A stretch of 64,000 nt of DNA from Saprospiraceae bacterium (lineage in GTDB: Bacteria > Bacteroidota > Bacteroidia > Chitinophagales > Saprospiraceae), in contig JADJWV010000002.1 of the NCBI GenBank assembly GCA_016716185.1, positions 2,022,501 to 2,086,500 of the forward strand, in the 5' to 3' direction. The notes beneath the pieces were generated by a model, which saw only the letters and a list, made by a program, of their open reading frames with translations, had not been told where the DNA came from and did no database searches. The translations under genes were made by a program, and so were the position numbers. Below, one piece after another: positions 26,501 to 35,281 of the stretch; the stretch's first letter is position 1; each line of letters starts with the position of its first letter.

Positions 26501-29324
26501 CTGTATTGATCTTAACTTTAGCGGCATACGGATAATTCGGATCATTATAATCGATACATATTTTTTCATCGACGGTAATCAGTGGTGATTCGTTGAATGT
26601 GATACTGACCCTGTCTGCTCCGAGACAATTGTTGTTGTCTTCTGTAAACTCAAATACGTAAGTTCCAAAATTGCCTTGTGTATTCACCGATGTGGATGCA
26701 GCAGCATCATCAGCAAAAACAACGCCTGAAGGACCTGAAATCAACCTCCATTTCAAATTGGTACCACCGATACTCTGGGTTCCCTGCAGATCGTAGACCG
26801 TATTACAAATGGCATTGTCTGTTCCTGCGGTTGGAGTTGGATTCTGATAGAATACGAATGGCTTTGGACCATCGGGTTGTACACAACCGGCAGCATAATC
26901 TATACCTCCCAATCCATCTCTCTTACCAAGGATCACAAACACATAGTATGTGGTATTGAAACTCATGGTAGCAGGATCGAAAACAACATTATTCGAGCTT
27001 AATTTCTTGATAAAAGTTCCTCCGGCTACATTGTTTGGATCAGGATCGTCTGTGATGACAAACATGACGGTATCATTTGGATCCTGAATTTCTGTTGATG
27101 GATCGTAAAAGAAATTGAAACTTTCGTCCTCGCAAAGTTCCTCCGGAGCTTTTTCCAACAAACCAACTGCATTGGTACATTTGCATTCGTGATTAAAATT
27201 AAAGGTCAGTATACAGCCCATTACATCTCTGATCACGATGGTATAGTTTGTGAGATTGTCGTGGAAATTGGATGTATAAAATCCATTCGCATCAACCACT
27301 CCATTACCCTGAATAACAGTATACGGAGCTGTTCCTCCATTGATTTTAAATCGGAGCCTGTATTGGGTTTGCTGTACATTACAGATATAAACCACATTGG
27401 ATGAATCGGGTGTAGAATTAAAAAACATATCTACCGTATCTGTGCCCGTGCAACCCAATCTGGTTTCACTGTAAACATATTTATACATTCCATACTTGTC
27501 AACAGAAACCGCGGAGGCTGGATCGGTAATATCAGCGATGTTGGAGTTTCCGGGTCCAGACAAAACAGTCCATGAACCACCCCCTACATCTCTCCTTCCC
27601 TGAAACTGATTGGCCAAATCGCAGATACTGTCATTGGGCCCGGCATCTGGTCTTGGTGTGCCAACGATGGCAACCCTAAGACATTTTTCACAGGATCTTC
27701 CACAATCAGTGTCATAAAATACACATACCTCTCCGGTATCTCCGGCATTCAGATTCCATTTTATTTCTACAGCCTGAGAGTCTATTTTGGATACGATGGT
27801 TCCTCCATCTACAGTCCAGCTATAAAATAATACTTTCTGGCTGATGAATGTATCGATGAAATACGTTCCGTTAAATCCTGTACATAATATTAGATCACCA
27901 GCAAGTGGAAAACATTTGGGTGCCAAATCGCCTTCATTAAAGTTTTCCTGGAAGGTTTTTGCACAGACTGCAAATTCAGTACCCAATTCTACCCTAACAT
28001 TCACTTCAAGACAATACGTCTCTGATACTGCATCAACCAAAATGCGCTCATCTGTAGAGATGGTCTTTTTCTGAGGATCATTGCATTTGTACCATCTGTA
28101 ATCAAACTGATAAGTTTCACCCACATTACATGGTTTTACCATGATGATGTTGGGAGAAATTTCGACCATCCCACCAAAACAAGTCACTCTAAAGTTTGGT
28201 CGGTAATCCACATTTATGGCCGTTAATAAAATTGAACTATCGCATTTATAGGGATCTGTTGTTTTTGCCAAAGGCACCTGAAATGCCTGTGTACAAGGTT
28301 GCCATGCTTTTCCAAGAATATCGATGTAAGGCTCATTATCACACGTGATGTAATAAACTTCAGCCGGTTCGGGTTCATCAAGTACCGTGAAATTAACCAC
28401 TGAATCAAACTTACAACAATTTGCATCTGTGAACTGCTGTCTGTACTCCCCACTCGTGAAAATTCGCTGAGAGTGCCATTTGAATCCTCCGGGGTTCGCC
28501 TGTTCATAACAAACAACCCGTGGGATTCCCATTTTGTCTGCGATTGGTCTTACTTTAACAGTTGCACATTTTGGACCCTCTTGAGAACAAATCGAACCAC
28601 TCTGAGGATTCCCAATATAAGCCGTAACGCAAATCACAAAATCGCCTTCGTCAGGAAAATCGAGGTTGATTTCATTGCTATTTCCACCTACTTCATCACC
28701 GTCAAGAGTCCAAACATACGTGGGGTTACATCCGCCTGGTTGCGGATTTACCCAAAATCTTACATTGCAGGCACCTACACAAATGGGTTCAATGATCATA
28801 CTTGGCTTATTGTTGATAAATCCGAGGGGGCTTAATGTAGGTGGGCCACCACCACTGGTACTCAATGTAAAATCGCAAATATCGCCAGAACAACCATCCA
28901 CCCAAAGGTAATAAGTCTTGCAAGGTTCTAAGTTGGCATTAATTATTTCCACGCTACCTGGTGGTACGCAAGGAATTGAGCGGCAGGCCACTTCTTGAGA
29001 ACAGTTACAATCTCCCCAAACTCCATACTGGAGACCCTGTGATGTAGTACAACCTCCAATGGTCAGTGTAATGGTTACGTTACCTCCCTGGGTTACGAAT
29101 CCCCACCAACTGGTATTGTGACCGACACCACCCTGCGAACAGAGGGGTGAACAAGGACTGGGAACTGAACTGGGGTTGTTACAGGCATAACCGTTCACCT
29201 CGTCCAGGGAGCAAAGTACGTTTGCTTCTTCGCAACTTTCCGCCATCGGTGGCGTACACTGTGCGTGAATAGCGCTTTGAAAAGCGCCTAAAATACATAT
29301 TAAAGAAAGTAATCTTTTTAACAT
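23592..29324 (-). CDS. Giant T9SS type B surface protein, 1910 residues
   Basis: The protein begins with a signal peptide (MLKRLLSLICILGAFQSAIH), then a cysteine-rich N-terminal domain (about 20-160). Three long composite repeats of about 270-280 residues follow (about 558-1390), each starting with a variant of PDAGPxDSIC. Next come three Ig-like repeats of about 90 residues starting near C in xLTCxV (about 1395-1640), a SprB-type repeat (NPKCHGERNGNIDITG, about 1650-1720) and a C-terminal CHU_C domain (PNVFSPNGDGINELWNLKGK to FTLLR). This is a gliding-motility-associated, type B T9SS cargo displayed on the cell surface, probably an adhesin; the target is unknown. It is followed by a terminator. 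The next minus-strand gene upstream has the same C-terminal block. Confidence 0.88.
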   Translation of the reverse strand: MLKRLLSLICILGAFQSAIHAQCTPPMAESCEEANVLCSLDEVNGYACNNPSSVPSPCSPLCSQGGVGHNTSWWGFVTQGGNVTITLTIGGCTTSQGLQYGVWGDCNCSQEVACRSIPCVPPGSVEIINANLEPCKTYYLWVDGCSGDICDFTLSTSGGGPPTLSPLGFINNKPSMIIEPICVGACNVRFWVNPQPGGCNPTYVWTLDGDEVGGNSNEINLDFPDEGDFVICVTAYIGNPQSGSICSQEGPKCATVKVRPIADKMGIPRVVCYEQANPGGFKWHSQRIFTSGEYRQQFTDANCCKFDSVVNFTVLDEPEPAEVYYITCDNEPYIDILGKAWQPCTQAFQVPLAKTTDPYKCDSSILLTAINVDYRPNFRVTCFGGMVEISPNIIMVKPCNVGETYQFDYRWYKCNDPQKKTISTDERILVDAVSETYCLEVNVRVELGTEFAVCAKTFQENFNEGDLAPKCFPLAGDLILCTGFNGTYFIDTFISQKVLFYSWTVDGGTIVSKIDSQAVEIKWNLNAGDTGEVCVFYDTDCGRSCEKCLRVAIVGTPRPDAGPNDSICDLANQFQGRRDVGGGSWTVLSGPGNSNIADITDPASAVSVDKYGMYKYVYSETRLGCTGTDTVDMFFNSTPDSSNVVYICNVQQTQYRLRFKINGGTAPYTVIQGNGVVDANGFYTSNFHDNLTNYTIVIRDVMGCILTFNFNHECKCTNAVGLLEKAPEELCEDESFNFFYDPSTEIQDPNDTVMFVITDDPDPNNVAGGTFIKKLSSNNVVFDPATMSFNTTYYVFVILGKRDGLGGIDYAAGCVQPDGPKPFVFYQNPTPTAGTDNAICNTVYDLQGTQSIGGTNLKWRLISGPSGVVFADDAAASTSVNTQGNFGTYVFEFTEDNNNCLGADRVSITFNESPLITVDEKICIDYNDPNYPYAAKVKINTGQPPYTILAGGGTINGNIYMTDTLASLVQFSVQIQDANGCVSNLIIDNYNCNCGNINAGLLDSLPTELCVDQCIGIRELVPAILDPEDNAMYILHQSSYNDQVIPRLDTFFSLNDQICFNASTMVTGKTYFLTRVVGNDTMPIDLIVDSNDPCLRASNNQPIVWYDYPNPDAGPHDSICFYDYQLNGTTNTGTPSWRVIGGPGVSIISNPSNDQTSVTVSSIGTYRYELTEDFKNCITKDTVDITHWDSPNFVDVPPPYECDNTAEKYRVRIDGQNGERISWTIDGVSFPGGNLPGSFIGANTWQTDWIDNNSTYTLIINDRHNCLPDTTSNTYECPCISGLGNLDQTPIILCADGTAQANYNAASGNPDGNDVIRFALYDGNQNDPRNGSILSFNSNGSFTFDAGTMQLGKTYYIAVFMGNLDPATGNVVLTDRCLKAAAVPVTWYAYPVAAISGPAILTCAVTSITLDGSSSTSGSGANLNYAWSTANGQFVNPGQVNGGTVDINKEGTYTLLVTDPVTNCTHQITYNITLNVVKPTVNIGNPELITCDRLTVGLDGNASSKGPNYIVNWSGPGNIQNGSSYNPTVDATGTYTMLITNTTNGCQELATINVAEDKRKPTPNISQIGQLTCTVKQIQLDASGSTGQAGPISAFNWATANGSIVSGLGTPRITIDRPGTYSVLVKDQTNGCTELTDITVSEIGNPLAGFDLNAGNPKCHGERNGNIDITGVIATGPANGLTYSFNNGPFTTNRSYPNLGEGSYKLVVRDVNGCEHDTTLTLIEPGQLGIGVDKLIVVDQDEIVYLDTMLNYVSGGTAAYRDTNWLNLNQNVPWDTKLRYAADTTRDFLVTVIDAAGCEIQERITVVVRIIKDIWWPNVFSPNGDGINELWNLKGKRVTKIKTLNIYDRWGELVYSGQDLLDGNIDNKVGWDGNLKGKKALPGVYVFYAEIQFYGSLGFDKYKGEFTLLR
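25150..27650 (-). repeat. Three composite coding repeats of about 270-280 codons
   Basis: Within the 1910-residue protein, units begin near 27650, 26840 and 25995 on the minus strand with PDAGPNDSIC, PTAGTDNAIC and PDAGPHDSIC. Each unit runs through a GGSWTVLSGPG-like motif, a second beta domain with APYTV/PPYTI and a third with LCEDE/LCVDQ. Similarity is at protein level. Boundaries are approximate. Confidence 0.6.
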
Positions 29325-29621
29325 ATTGATAATGTTTATCTTAAATATAAAAAATGAAATACATAAACCTACTGTAAAACGAATTAAAATTAAGCTTTTA
29401 TTGGGATATAGTTTAGAATATTTTATAAATTCTTATGTTTCCAAAAAACATACCGAATCTTTATTCAACCACCCGTTTATAAGCTTTAATTATTTTACAA
29501 GCCCTCTTAAGTCTCACCTCGATCATAAGACACACTATCCTTCAAATTCGCTTTCTGCCTGATTAAATTTTTTCTGTTTTTAACATAAACTATGCTCCAT
29601 CCCTTTCATCAGGAGAATATG

Positions 29622-32600
29622 TTATCGCAACAAAGTAATATCGCCCTGTTTTTTGTAGGTTTTTCCTCCGGTTAAAACAGCTTCCAGGCTGTATACATAG
29701 ACTCCGGGATTCATTTTCTGGCCTTTGAAAGTCCCATCCCAAAATAATTCTGAAATCCCTGGAACTACATTTTTGATTTCATAAACCAGATTCCCCCAAC
29801 GGTCAAAAATGTTGAAAAATCGAATGGACTCAATTTCCGGCCCCGCGGAAAAAATGATAAAATCGTTGATTTGGTCACCGTTTGGCGAAAAAACGTTAGG
29901 AATGTAAATTTGAGGGTCTACGATTACATCGATCCGGATTTCGTCTTCAGCTTCACATCCATTTTCATCAGTTATACTGATTTTATATAGAATCGTTTTT
30001 AAAGGTTTAACATTTACATCAAAACAATCTTTACAATCGAGGAAATCTTCGGGAAACCACTCAATTTTTTGAAGTGCATTGGGATTTGCATTGGTCGTTG
30101 GAATCAAATGGATGGACGATCCAATCTTTAATGTCGTATCTCTTCCTGCATAAACTGAAAGAGGGTTTGGTTCGATCAGGCGGATCAAAGTATCCAGACC
30201 ACAGCCAAATTTACCCCTGGTAAAAATCTGGTAATTCCCAGCCCCAAGGTCTCTATAAAAGCTATCCCGCTCAAAGGGGCTTCCATTTAAACTGAATTCA
30301 TATGGATCCAATTCTCCGCCAACATTTGAGATAAGGATCCATCCATCATTGAATCCAAAACAGGATGGCGGTTCTGAAATTATTGTCATAGGACCCAGAT
30401 GGGGAAATATTTCCTGAACCCTAATTGAAGCAGAATCCCGGCATCCATTTACAGGATTTGTTACAATGCAGTGATAATCCCCAGATGCATTTATTAAAAT
30501 CGTATCGCTGTTTTGAGTTCCCGGAAGCACTCCTGTTCCATCTTTCCACTGGATTTCTGCCCCTGCAATTGCACCGAGAACCGTTAGTTGTGCTTCTTTC
30601 TTTTCACAAATAATGCTGTCGATAACTACAAGAGCAGCATGAGGATGTAAAGTATCAATATTAACAATCACTAAGGTGTCGTGTTGACAACCAAATTCAT
30701 TTAAGGCGCTAAATTTGTAGACTCCCGGCTGGTCTACATTCAAGATCAGGTTTAAAGAGTCGAGCAAATTTGGACCTGTCCATTGAAAATCAATATGGGT
30801 AGTATCGCAAACTGCCTGCAGTTCAGCTTTTGGATTTTTACAATTCAAATCCGTATGGGATACTAAAAATTCCGGAAGATCTCTTTTGAATATAACTTTT
30901 AAACTATCTCTCGATGCACATTTATTCTTTGCAATTAAAATGATCTCATAGGTTCCTGTATCTTTTACAAATGGATTTTTTAAATTGCTGAAAAAATTGC
31001 CGGGACCGAACCAATTGTAAGTTTCGATGGAATCATTGGTAAAAACATCTAAGGCTACCGAGTCCAAATTACAAGGAATAAAGATGTCTGACACTTGCAA
31101 TTTTGGTACTGCTAAATCAGAAAATATATAAGCTGAATCGACCGTCTCACATCCATTTACACCAATCGCCCGGACAAAATACCAACCTGTATCTATGACC
31201 TGCGGTGAATTCTCCGTGTAGATGACATTTCCAGGTCCTGTCCAAATTACATCAGAGAGTGAATCTGCACTTGACAATTTCAATTGCGCCCGACTGAATT
31301 CACATGTCAGGGTATCACCAGTCACATGAATCACAGGCTTGCTTGTATCGATAAGCAAATTAACCAAAGTATCCAAAAAACAAAAATTATCGCCGGTGAG
31401 ACGAAGTTGGTAGACGCCACTTGCTGTAAATCCGGGAGAAGCATTATAAATTGTATCGGAATCTGGTGTGATCCACCTGATCTGATGATTAGCTCCGCCG
31501 ACGATCAGAGAAGGATTGCTAACTTTTCTGGTACAGTTTAAAGCTTGGATAGAAAAGCCGAGGATCACAGGTGCAAGTGTATCGAATGTTACCACAACTG
31601 TGTCCCGCACGCGACACCCATAGATGTCAATTCCGGAAAAAATGTATGCACCGCCACGGTCAGGTACAACCAGACTATCCTGAAACACCAATCCATTGGG
31701 AAACATCCAACTATAAGAAATTAAACTATCGGTATTCGATGCCGATAAGCTTGCATTTGAATAATTGGAGCAATTAAAATCAGGATTACTGTATTGGATA
31801 TTGTATTTGTTATCGATCTCATAAACAAACAATGAATCCGTGGTGATACAACCGTAACTATTTGTTGCCTGATAATAATACCACCCGGGAGAAGAAACTT
31901 GACAAGCAGAGTCCATCGAAGTAAAATTGCCAGGACCCATCCAGGAATAATTCAATCCGGTTTCGCTACTCATCAATCCAATCTGAGCCAAAGTATCTGC
32001 ACAGGTTATCGTATCATTTACTGTGGTCAGAACCGGAGCATTCGTAAAATCTGAAACCAGCACTGAATCTGTATATGAACAACCGTTTGCACCGGTGGCT
32101 TTTACAAAATAAACACCCGGCTGCTGAATCCGGATTACATCCCCATACAAGGAATCGCCGGAAGGGAATTTCCACAAATAACTGGCACCGGATTCGATCA
32201 TAAGTACTCCAATTTCTCCTTCCAGTGTCATACAACTGATGGTATCTGTAAATAAGCTCAGAACAGGAGCGTTCGTATCCACAGGAACCATTACATCCAT
32301 AGAATCAATACAATGATTTGTTCCTTTGGCAAACACCCGGTATCGACCTCCAATCGCAATAAAATTTTGAGAACGGTTGCTTTGAAACAAACCCGGACCA
32401 GACCAATGGACTGAATCCAAAATTCCTCCTGGAATTAATTCCAAATTAACGGAATCCAATTTGCAGTTAATCGTATCAAAAAGGATTTGCAAAATAGGAC
32501 TTTGTGTATCCCTTTCGACAAAAATCGTTTTCTCAGACGTACAACCGTTAGCTGCCGTCACCACCAATTTATATAATCCATCATCATCGACCAATGGATT

Positions 32601-35006
32601 CTGAAATGTTGAGATGAATGTACCGGGACCAGTCCAATCGTATCGAATGCCCGTTGAAGAGCTTCCAAAAAGTTGCACTTGATCAATAGCGCAATTCAGT
32701 TTTCCTGAAACTGAAGTGGATATATCTGGTTTAGAATCATCCTGTACTACTGAAACACTATCCACATGCATACATCCGTTTGCCGCTGTAACGGTCAGAT
32801 AATAAATTCCGGCTTCTCTTGTGAAAACTTGTCGGGTATCTCCAGAAAAACCCACTGGCCCGGACCAATTATAGTGAAGGCCGGTTGTATCTGTAAAATG
32901 ATTCACTGCCAACATCACACTATCGCGCATGCAATTAAGAGTATCCGACTTTAAACTAAAAATGGGCGACAGGGTATCTGATATTACCTCAATAAAAGTA
33001 TCGAGAATGCATCCGGCTGTATCGGTAAGTTTTACGAAATACCGCCCTGGTTCATCGATCAAGGGATTCAATTGTTTTTTGATAATTCCCGTTGGACTTG
33101 TGTAAATTATTGAATCTACTGCTGCTGTTGTTCTGTCCTGCAGTGTGAACATTTTTCCATTGAGACAATTTATGGTATCTGGAATATATGAATAATCCGG
33201 AATGCTGACATTTGAAGTGACTTGTATGCTATCAACGGTTAAGCAACCATTTTCTGCCTGATAATGCAACTGAATCCAGCCCGCTTTTTTCACATGAATA
33301 CTATCCTGATTTCCAAGATTTGTATTGCCTTCCTGCCAAAATTTTACAATACCGGGTTTATCTTGAATAAAAGTTAAAAATGCCTCATCCTGTTTGCAGG
33401 TAATGTTGGTTGCAAATAATTGGATGTCGGCTTTTATAGTATCTGTAATCACTACGACTGCCGAATAATTTGAGCAACCATTTTGATCTGTAACCGTGAC
33501 GAGGTATTGTCCGGCCTGAGATACCAGGAGTATTGAATCAATTCCAATATCGGCGACCCCATTCGACCATCTAAAGTTTGGATTGGCAGCATCTGTTCTT
33601 GCGATCAATTGAGCATTTGGTTTATTGCACCGAATGGTATCATTCAGAACCATCAACTCCGGGATCCTGCCATCTTTTATCACAACAAACTCTGCAGAAT
33701 CAATACATGATCCATCCGAAACGACGATTTTGTAGGTTCCCTCTTTGTTTACTTTAATATTTAAAAGATCTGTTGAATCCACAATCAGACCACCGTTCGT
33801 TGACCACTGAATGTTTGCCTTACTTGTAATAACAGAAGATTGTAAATCGATGTTTACCACCGGTCTGGAGCAGTTGATTGTATCTACAAGGATGGAAGAT
33901 ATTTGGAGATCCACAATTTCAAGATCGAGCGTCACCAGTGAATCGCAACCATAATTAGTTTTAAGAAGAATTGGGTAAATACCTGTGAGGTCATATTTAA
34001 CTCCATTTATAAGGAGACTATCGCCTCTGCATAAAAATATTTTATGGACAGATCCCGAGTAAACCGGTGCAATATCGATCTCCATGCAATTCTTCGAAAG
34101 TTCTGCGCACATACTCAGTACATTGGAGATCAGATCTGCGCGATAATTTGAATAGACAGTTCCGGGAAGAGGCAGTTTTAAGCTATCCTGCAGTAAATAC
34201 GAAATGCCACATAATAAATATTTTCCCTGAGGCCAGTTCCTGAAATCGGTATGGTCCTGAATACTCAAAATGGTGTCGTTGCGAATCCACAAATATTTAT
34301 AGCCGTATAAGCCTGCATCCGGTGTAAAGAATGGAAATTGAATTTTATCGGGCAGGTTAAGCCCGGGGTTTCCCTCGCAGAAACTCTTGGCTTCAATACC
34401 AAACAATCCTCCATTAGGACTACAATCCACACAGGAAATTCCGGTCTGATCACAAAACAAGAGACAGAAACTCTCTACTTTACCTTCATAGAATCTTTCG
34501 GCATCCGTTATGGAAAGTGTCCAGGTGCCATTTACAGGCCCAACATTAATATCTTCCAGGCAACCCTGAAAAGGATAGTAGGTTCCGTTGTAAAATTTAC
34601 CTAATATTCCCCAGGATTGGATATTGTCCCATTTTGGTTTAAAGCCTAAATCAGGCACAGCTAAACTTGCACAAGGAACAAATGTGATGAACCATTTCGT
34701 AAAATCAGACCTCCCGCTATTGCCTAAAGGCCCAGTCAATTTGATTCGCTGACCGGAAGGAGAAATCAACTCCATAGTAAGATCGCCTACGAATCGATGT
34801 TCAAATTTTACCCGAACTCCGCAAATTCCCTGATTTGGATCTGCAAGATTATTGTTTGCAGCACCGGAAATTTGCAATCGCAGAGAAACTGTAGTTTCAT
34901 CCTTGATAATCAGGGATGAATCCACGCAACACCACTGAGATTTTGCTGTAAAAAAACAGAAACCACCTAAAATCACCCATATGATTCTTTTCAATCTCAT
35001 AGTCAA
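29622..35006 (-). CDS. Giant T9SS type B surface protein with P/homoB domain, 1794 residues
   Basis: After a signal peptide (MTMRLKRIIWVILGGFCFFT) comes a proprotein-convertase P/homoB-like beta domain (about 30-190, with FVGDLTMELISPSGQRIKL and NGTWTLSITDAERF). A linker is followed by fifteen Ig-like repeats of about 77 residues (about 370-1530). Each starts with a DTINC-like motif and centres on a YxWxGP motif. The end is a SprB-type repeat (PPSCFGFNDGWILISNVGGE) and a CHU_C domain (PNVFSPNGDQINDFIIFS to ITLLR), marking type B T9SS export and surface anchoring. Likely an extended adhesin stalk; the ligand is unknown. There is no protease domain despite the P domain. 297 nt separate it from the 1910-residue gene downstream, with no terminator seen. 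Confidence 0.88.
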   Translation of the reverse strand: MTMRLKRIIWVILGGFCFFTAKSQWCCVDSSLIIKDETTVSLRLQISGAANNNLADPNQGICGVRVKFEHRFVGDLTMELISPSGQRIKLTGPLGNSGRSDFTKWFITFVPCASLAVPDLGFKPKWDNIQSWGILGKFYNGTYYPFQGCLEDINVGPVNGTWTLSITDAERFYEGKVESFCLLFCDQTGISCVDCSPNGGLFGIEAKSFCEGNPGLNLPDKIQFPFFTPDAGLYGYKYLWIRNDTILSIQDHTDFRNWPQGKYLLCGISYLLQDSLKLPLPGTVYSNYRADLISNVLSMCAELSKNCMEIDIAPVYSGSVHKIFLCRGDSLLINGVKYDLTGIYPILLKTNYGCDSLVTLDLEIVDLQISSILVDTINCSRPVVNIDLQSSVITSKANIQWSTNGGLIVDSTDLLNIKVNKEGTYKIVVSDGSCIDSAEFVVIKDGRIPELMVLNDTIRCNKPNAQLIARTDAANPNFRWSNGVADIGIDSILLVSQAGQYLVTVTDQNGCSNYSAVVVITDTIKADIQLFATNITCKQDEAFLTFIQDKPGIVKFWQEGNTNLGNQDSIHVKKAGWIQLHYQAENGCLTVDSIQVTSNVSIPDYSYIPDTINCLNGKMFTLQDRTTAAVDSIIYTSPTGIIKKQLNPLIDEPGRYFVKLTDTAGCILDTFIEVISDTLSPIFSLKSDTLNCMRDSVMLAVNHFTDTTGLHYNWSGPVGFSGDTRQVFTREAGIYYLTVTAANGCMHVDSVSVVQDDSKPDISTSVSGKLNCAIDQVQLFGSSSTGIRYDWTGPGTFISTFQNPLVDDDGLYKLVVTAANGCTSEKTIFVERDTQSPILQILFDTINCKLDSVNLELIPGGILDSVHWSGPGLFQSNRSQNFIAIGGRYRVFAKGTNHCIDSMDVMVPVDTNAPVLSLFTDTISCMTLEGEIGVLMIESGASYLWKFPSGDSLYGDVIRIQQPGVYFVKATGANGCSYTDSVLVSDFTNAPVLTTVNDTITCADTLAQIGLMSSETGLNYSWMGPGNFTSMDSACQVSSPGWYYYQATNSYGCITTDSLFVYEIDNKYNIQYSNPDFNCSNYSNASLSASNTDSLISYSWMFPNGLVFQDSLVVPDRGGAYIFSGIDIYGCRVRDTVVVTFDTLAPVILGFSIQALNCTRKVSNPSLIVGGANHQIRWITPDSDTIYNASPGFTASGVYQLRLTGDNFCFLDTLVNLLIDTSKPVIHVTGDTLTCEFSRAQLKLSSADSLSDVIWTGPGNVIYTENSPQVIDTGWYFVRAIGVNGCETVDSAYIFSDLAVPKLQVSDIFIPCNLDSVALDVFTNDSIETYNWFGPGNFFSNLKNPFVKDTGTYEIILIAKNKCASRDSLKVIFKRDLPEFLVSHTDLNCKNPKAELQAVCDTTHIDFQWTGPNLLDSLNLILNVDQPGVYKFSALNEFGCQHDTLVIVNIDTLHPHAALVVIDSIICEKKEAQLTVLGAIAGAEIQWKDGTGVLPGTQNSDTILINASGDYHCIVTNPVNGCRDSASIRVQEIFPHLGPMTIISEPPSCFGFNDGWILISNVGGELDPYEFSLNGSPFERDSFYRDLGAGNYQIFTRGKFGCGLDTLIRLIEPNPLSVYAGRDTTLKIGSSIHLIPTTNANPNALQKIEWFPEDFLDCKDCFDVNVKPLKTILYKISITDENGCEAEDEIRIDVIVDPQIYIPNVFSPNGDQINDFIIFSAGPEIESIRFFNIFDRWGNLVYEIKNVVPGISELFWDGTFKGQKMNPGVYVYSLEAVLTGGKTYKKQGDITLLR
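30415..33900 (-). repeat. Fifteen tandem Ig-like coding repeats of about 77 codons
   Basis: Counting the conserved cysteine that opens each module (for example VDTINC, NDTIRC, SDTLNC, FDTINC, TDTISC, NDTITC, GDTLTC) gives fifteen copies before the SprB-type repeat. A second conserved Cys near the module end (NGCxxxDSxxV) suggests one disulfide per module. Boundaries are approximate. Confidence 0.65.
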
Positions 35007-35145
35007 CGCCTAGCGAATTCATACATGCAGCAAAATCCGCACCAGAGTACCGAACTGGTAAAAATGAATTTTTGTTCAGAAATCAGAAGCGCTTTCCCGC
35101 GGAAAACAAGTTTGTCTGCCATGGCAATTTTTTAATTCAGGTATC

Positions 35146-35167
35146 TGGTAAATAACTCCATTTACCA
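35146..35167. other. Perfect 8-bp inverted repeat in the gap between two surface-protein genes
   Basis: TGGTAAAT and ATTTACCA flank a 6-nt loop in the 275-nt gap between the metalloprotease gene and the 1794-residue gene. No T run follows on either strand, so it is not a standard terminator. A 12-bp palindrome TACCTCGAGGTA lies nearby at 35188-35199. Confidence 0.3.
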
Positions 35168-35281
35168 TCAAAAAAACCTTCAATAGCTACCTCGAGGTAT
35201 CCTTCAATTTTTCGCTTCTGTTGGTATTCGTGCTGTGAGCAGCTTTCCGCTGTTCACCATGTTTTCAAAATTACAAATTCA

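Noticed and set aside
35188..35199. 12-bp palindrome TACCTCGAGGTA as an operator
   Set aside because: It lies in the gap after the metalloprotease gene and far from any promoter-like box. A single occurrence gives no support.
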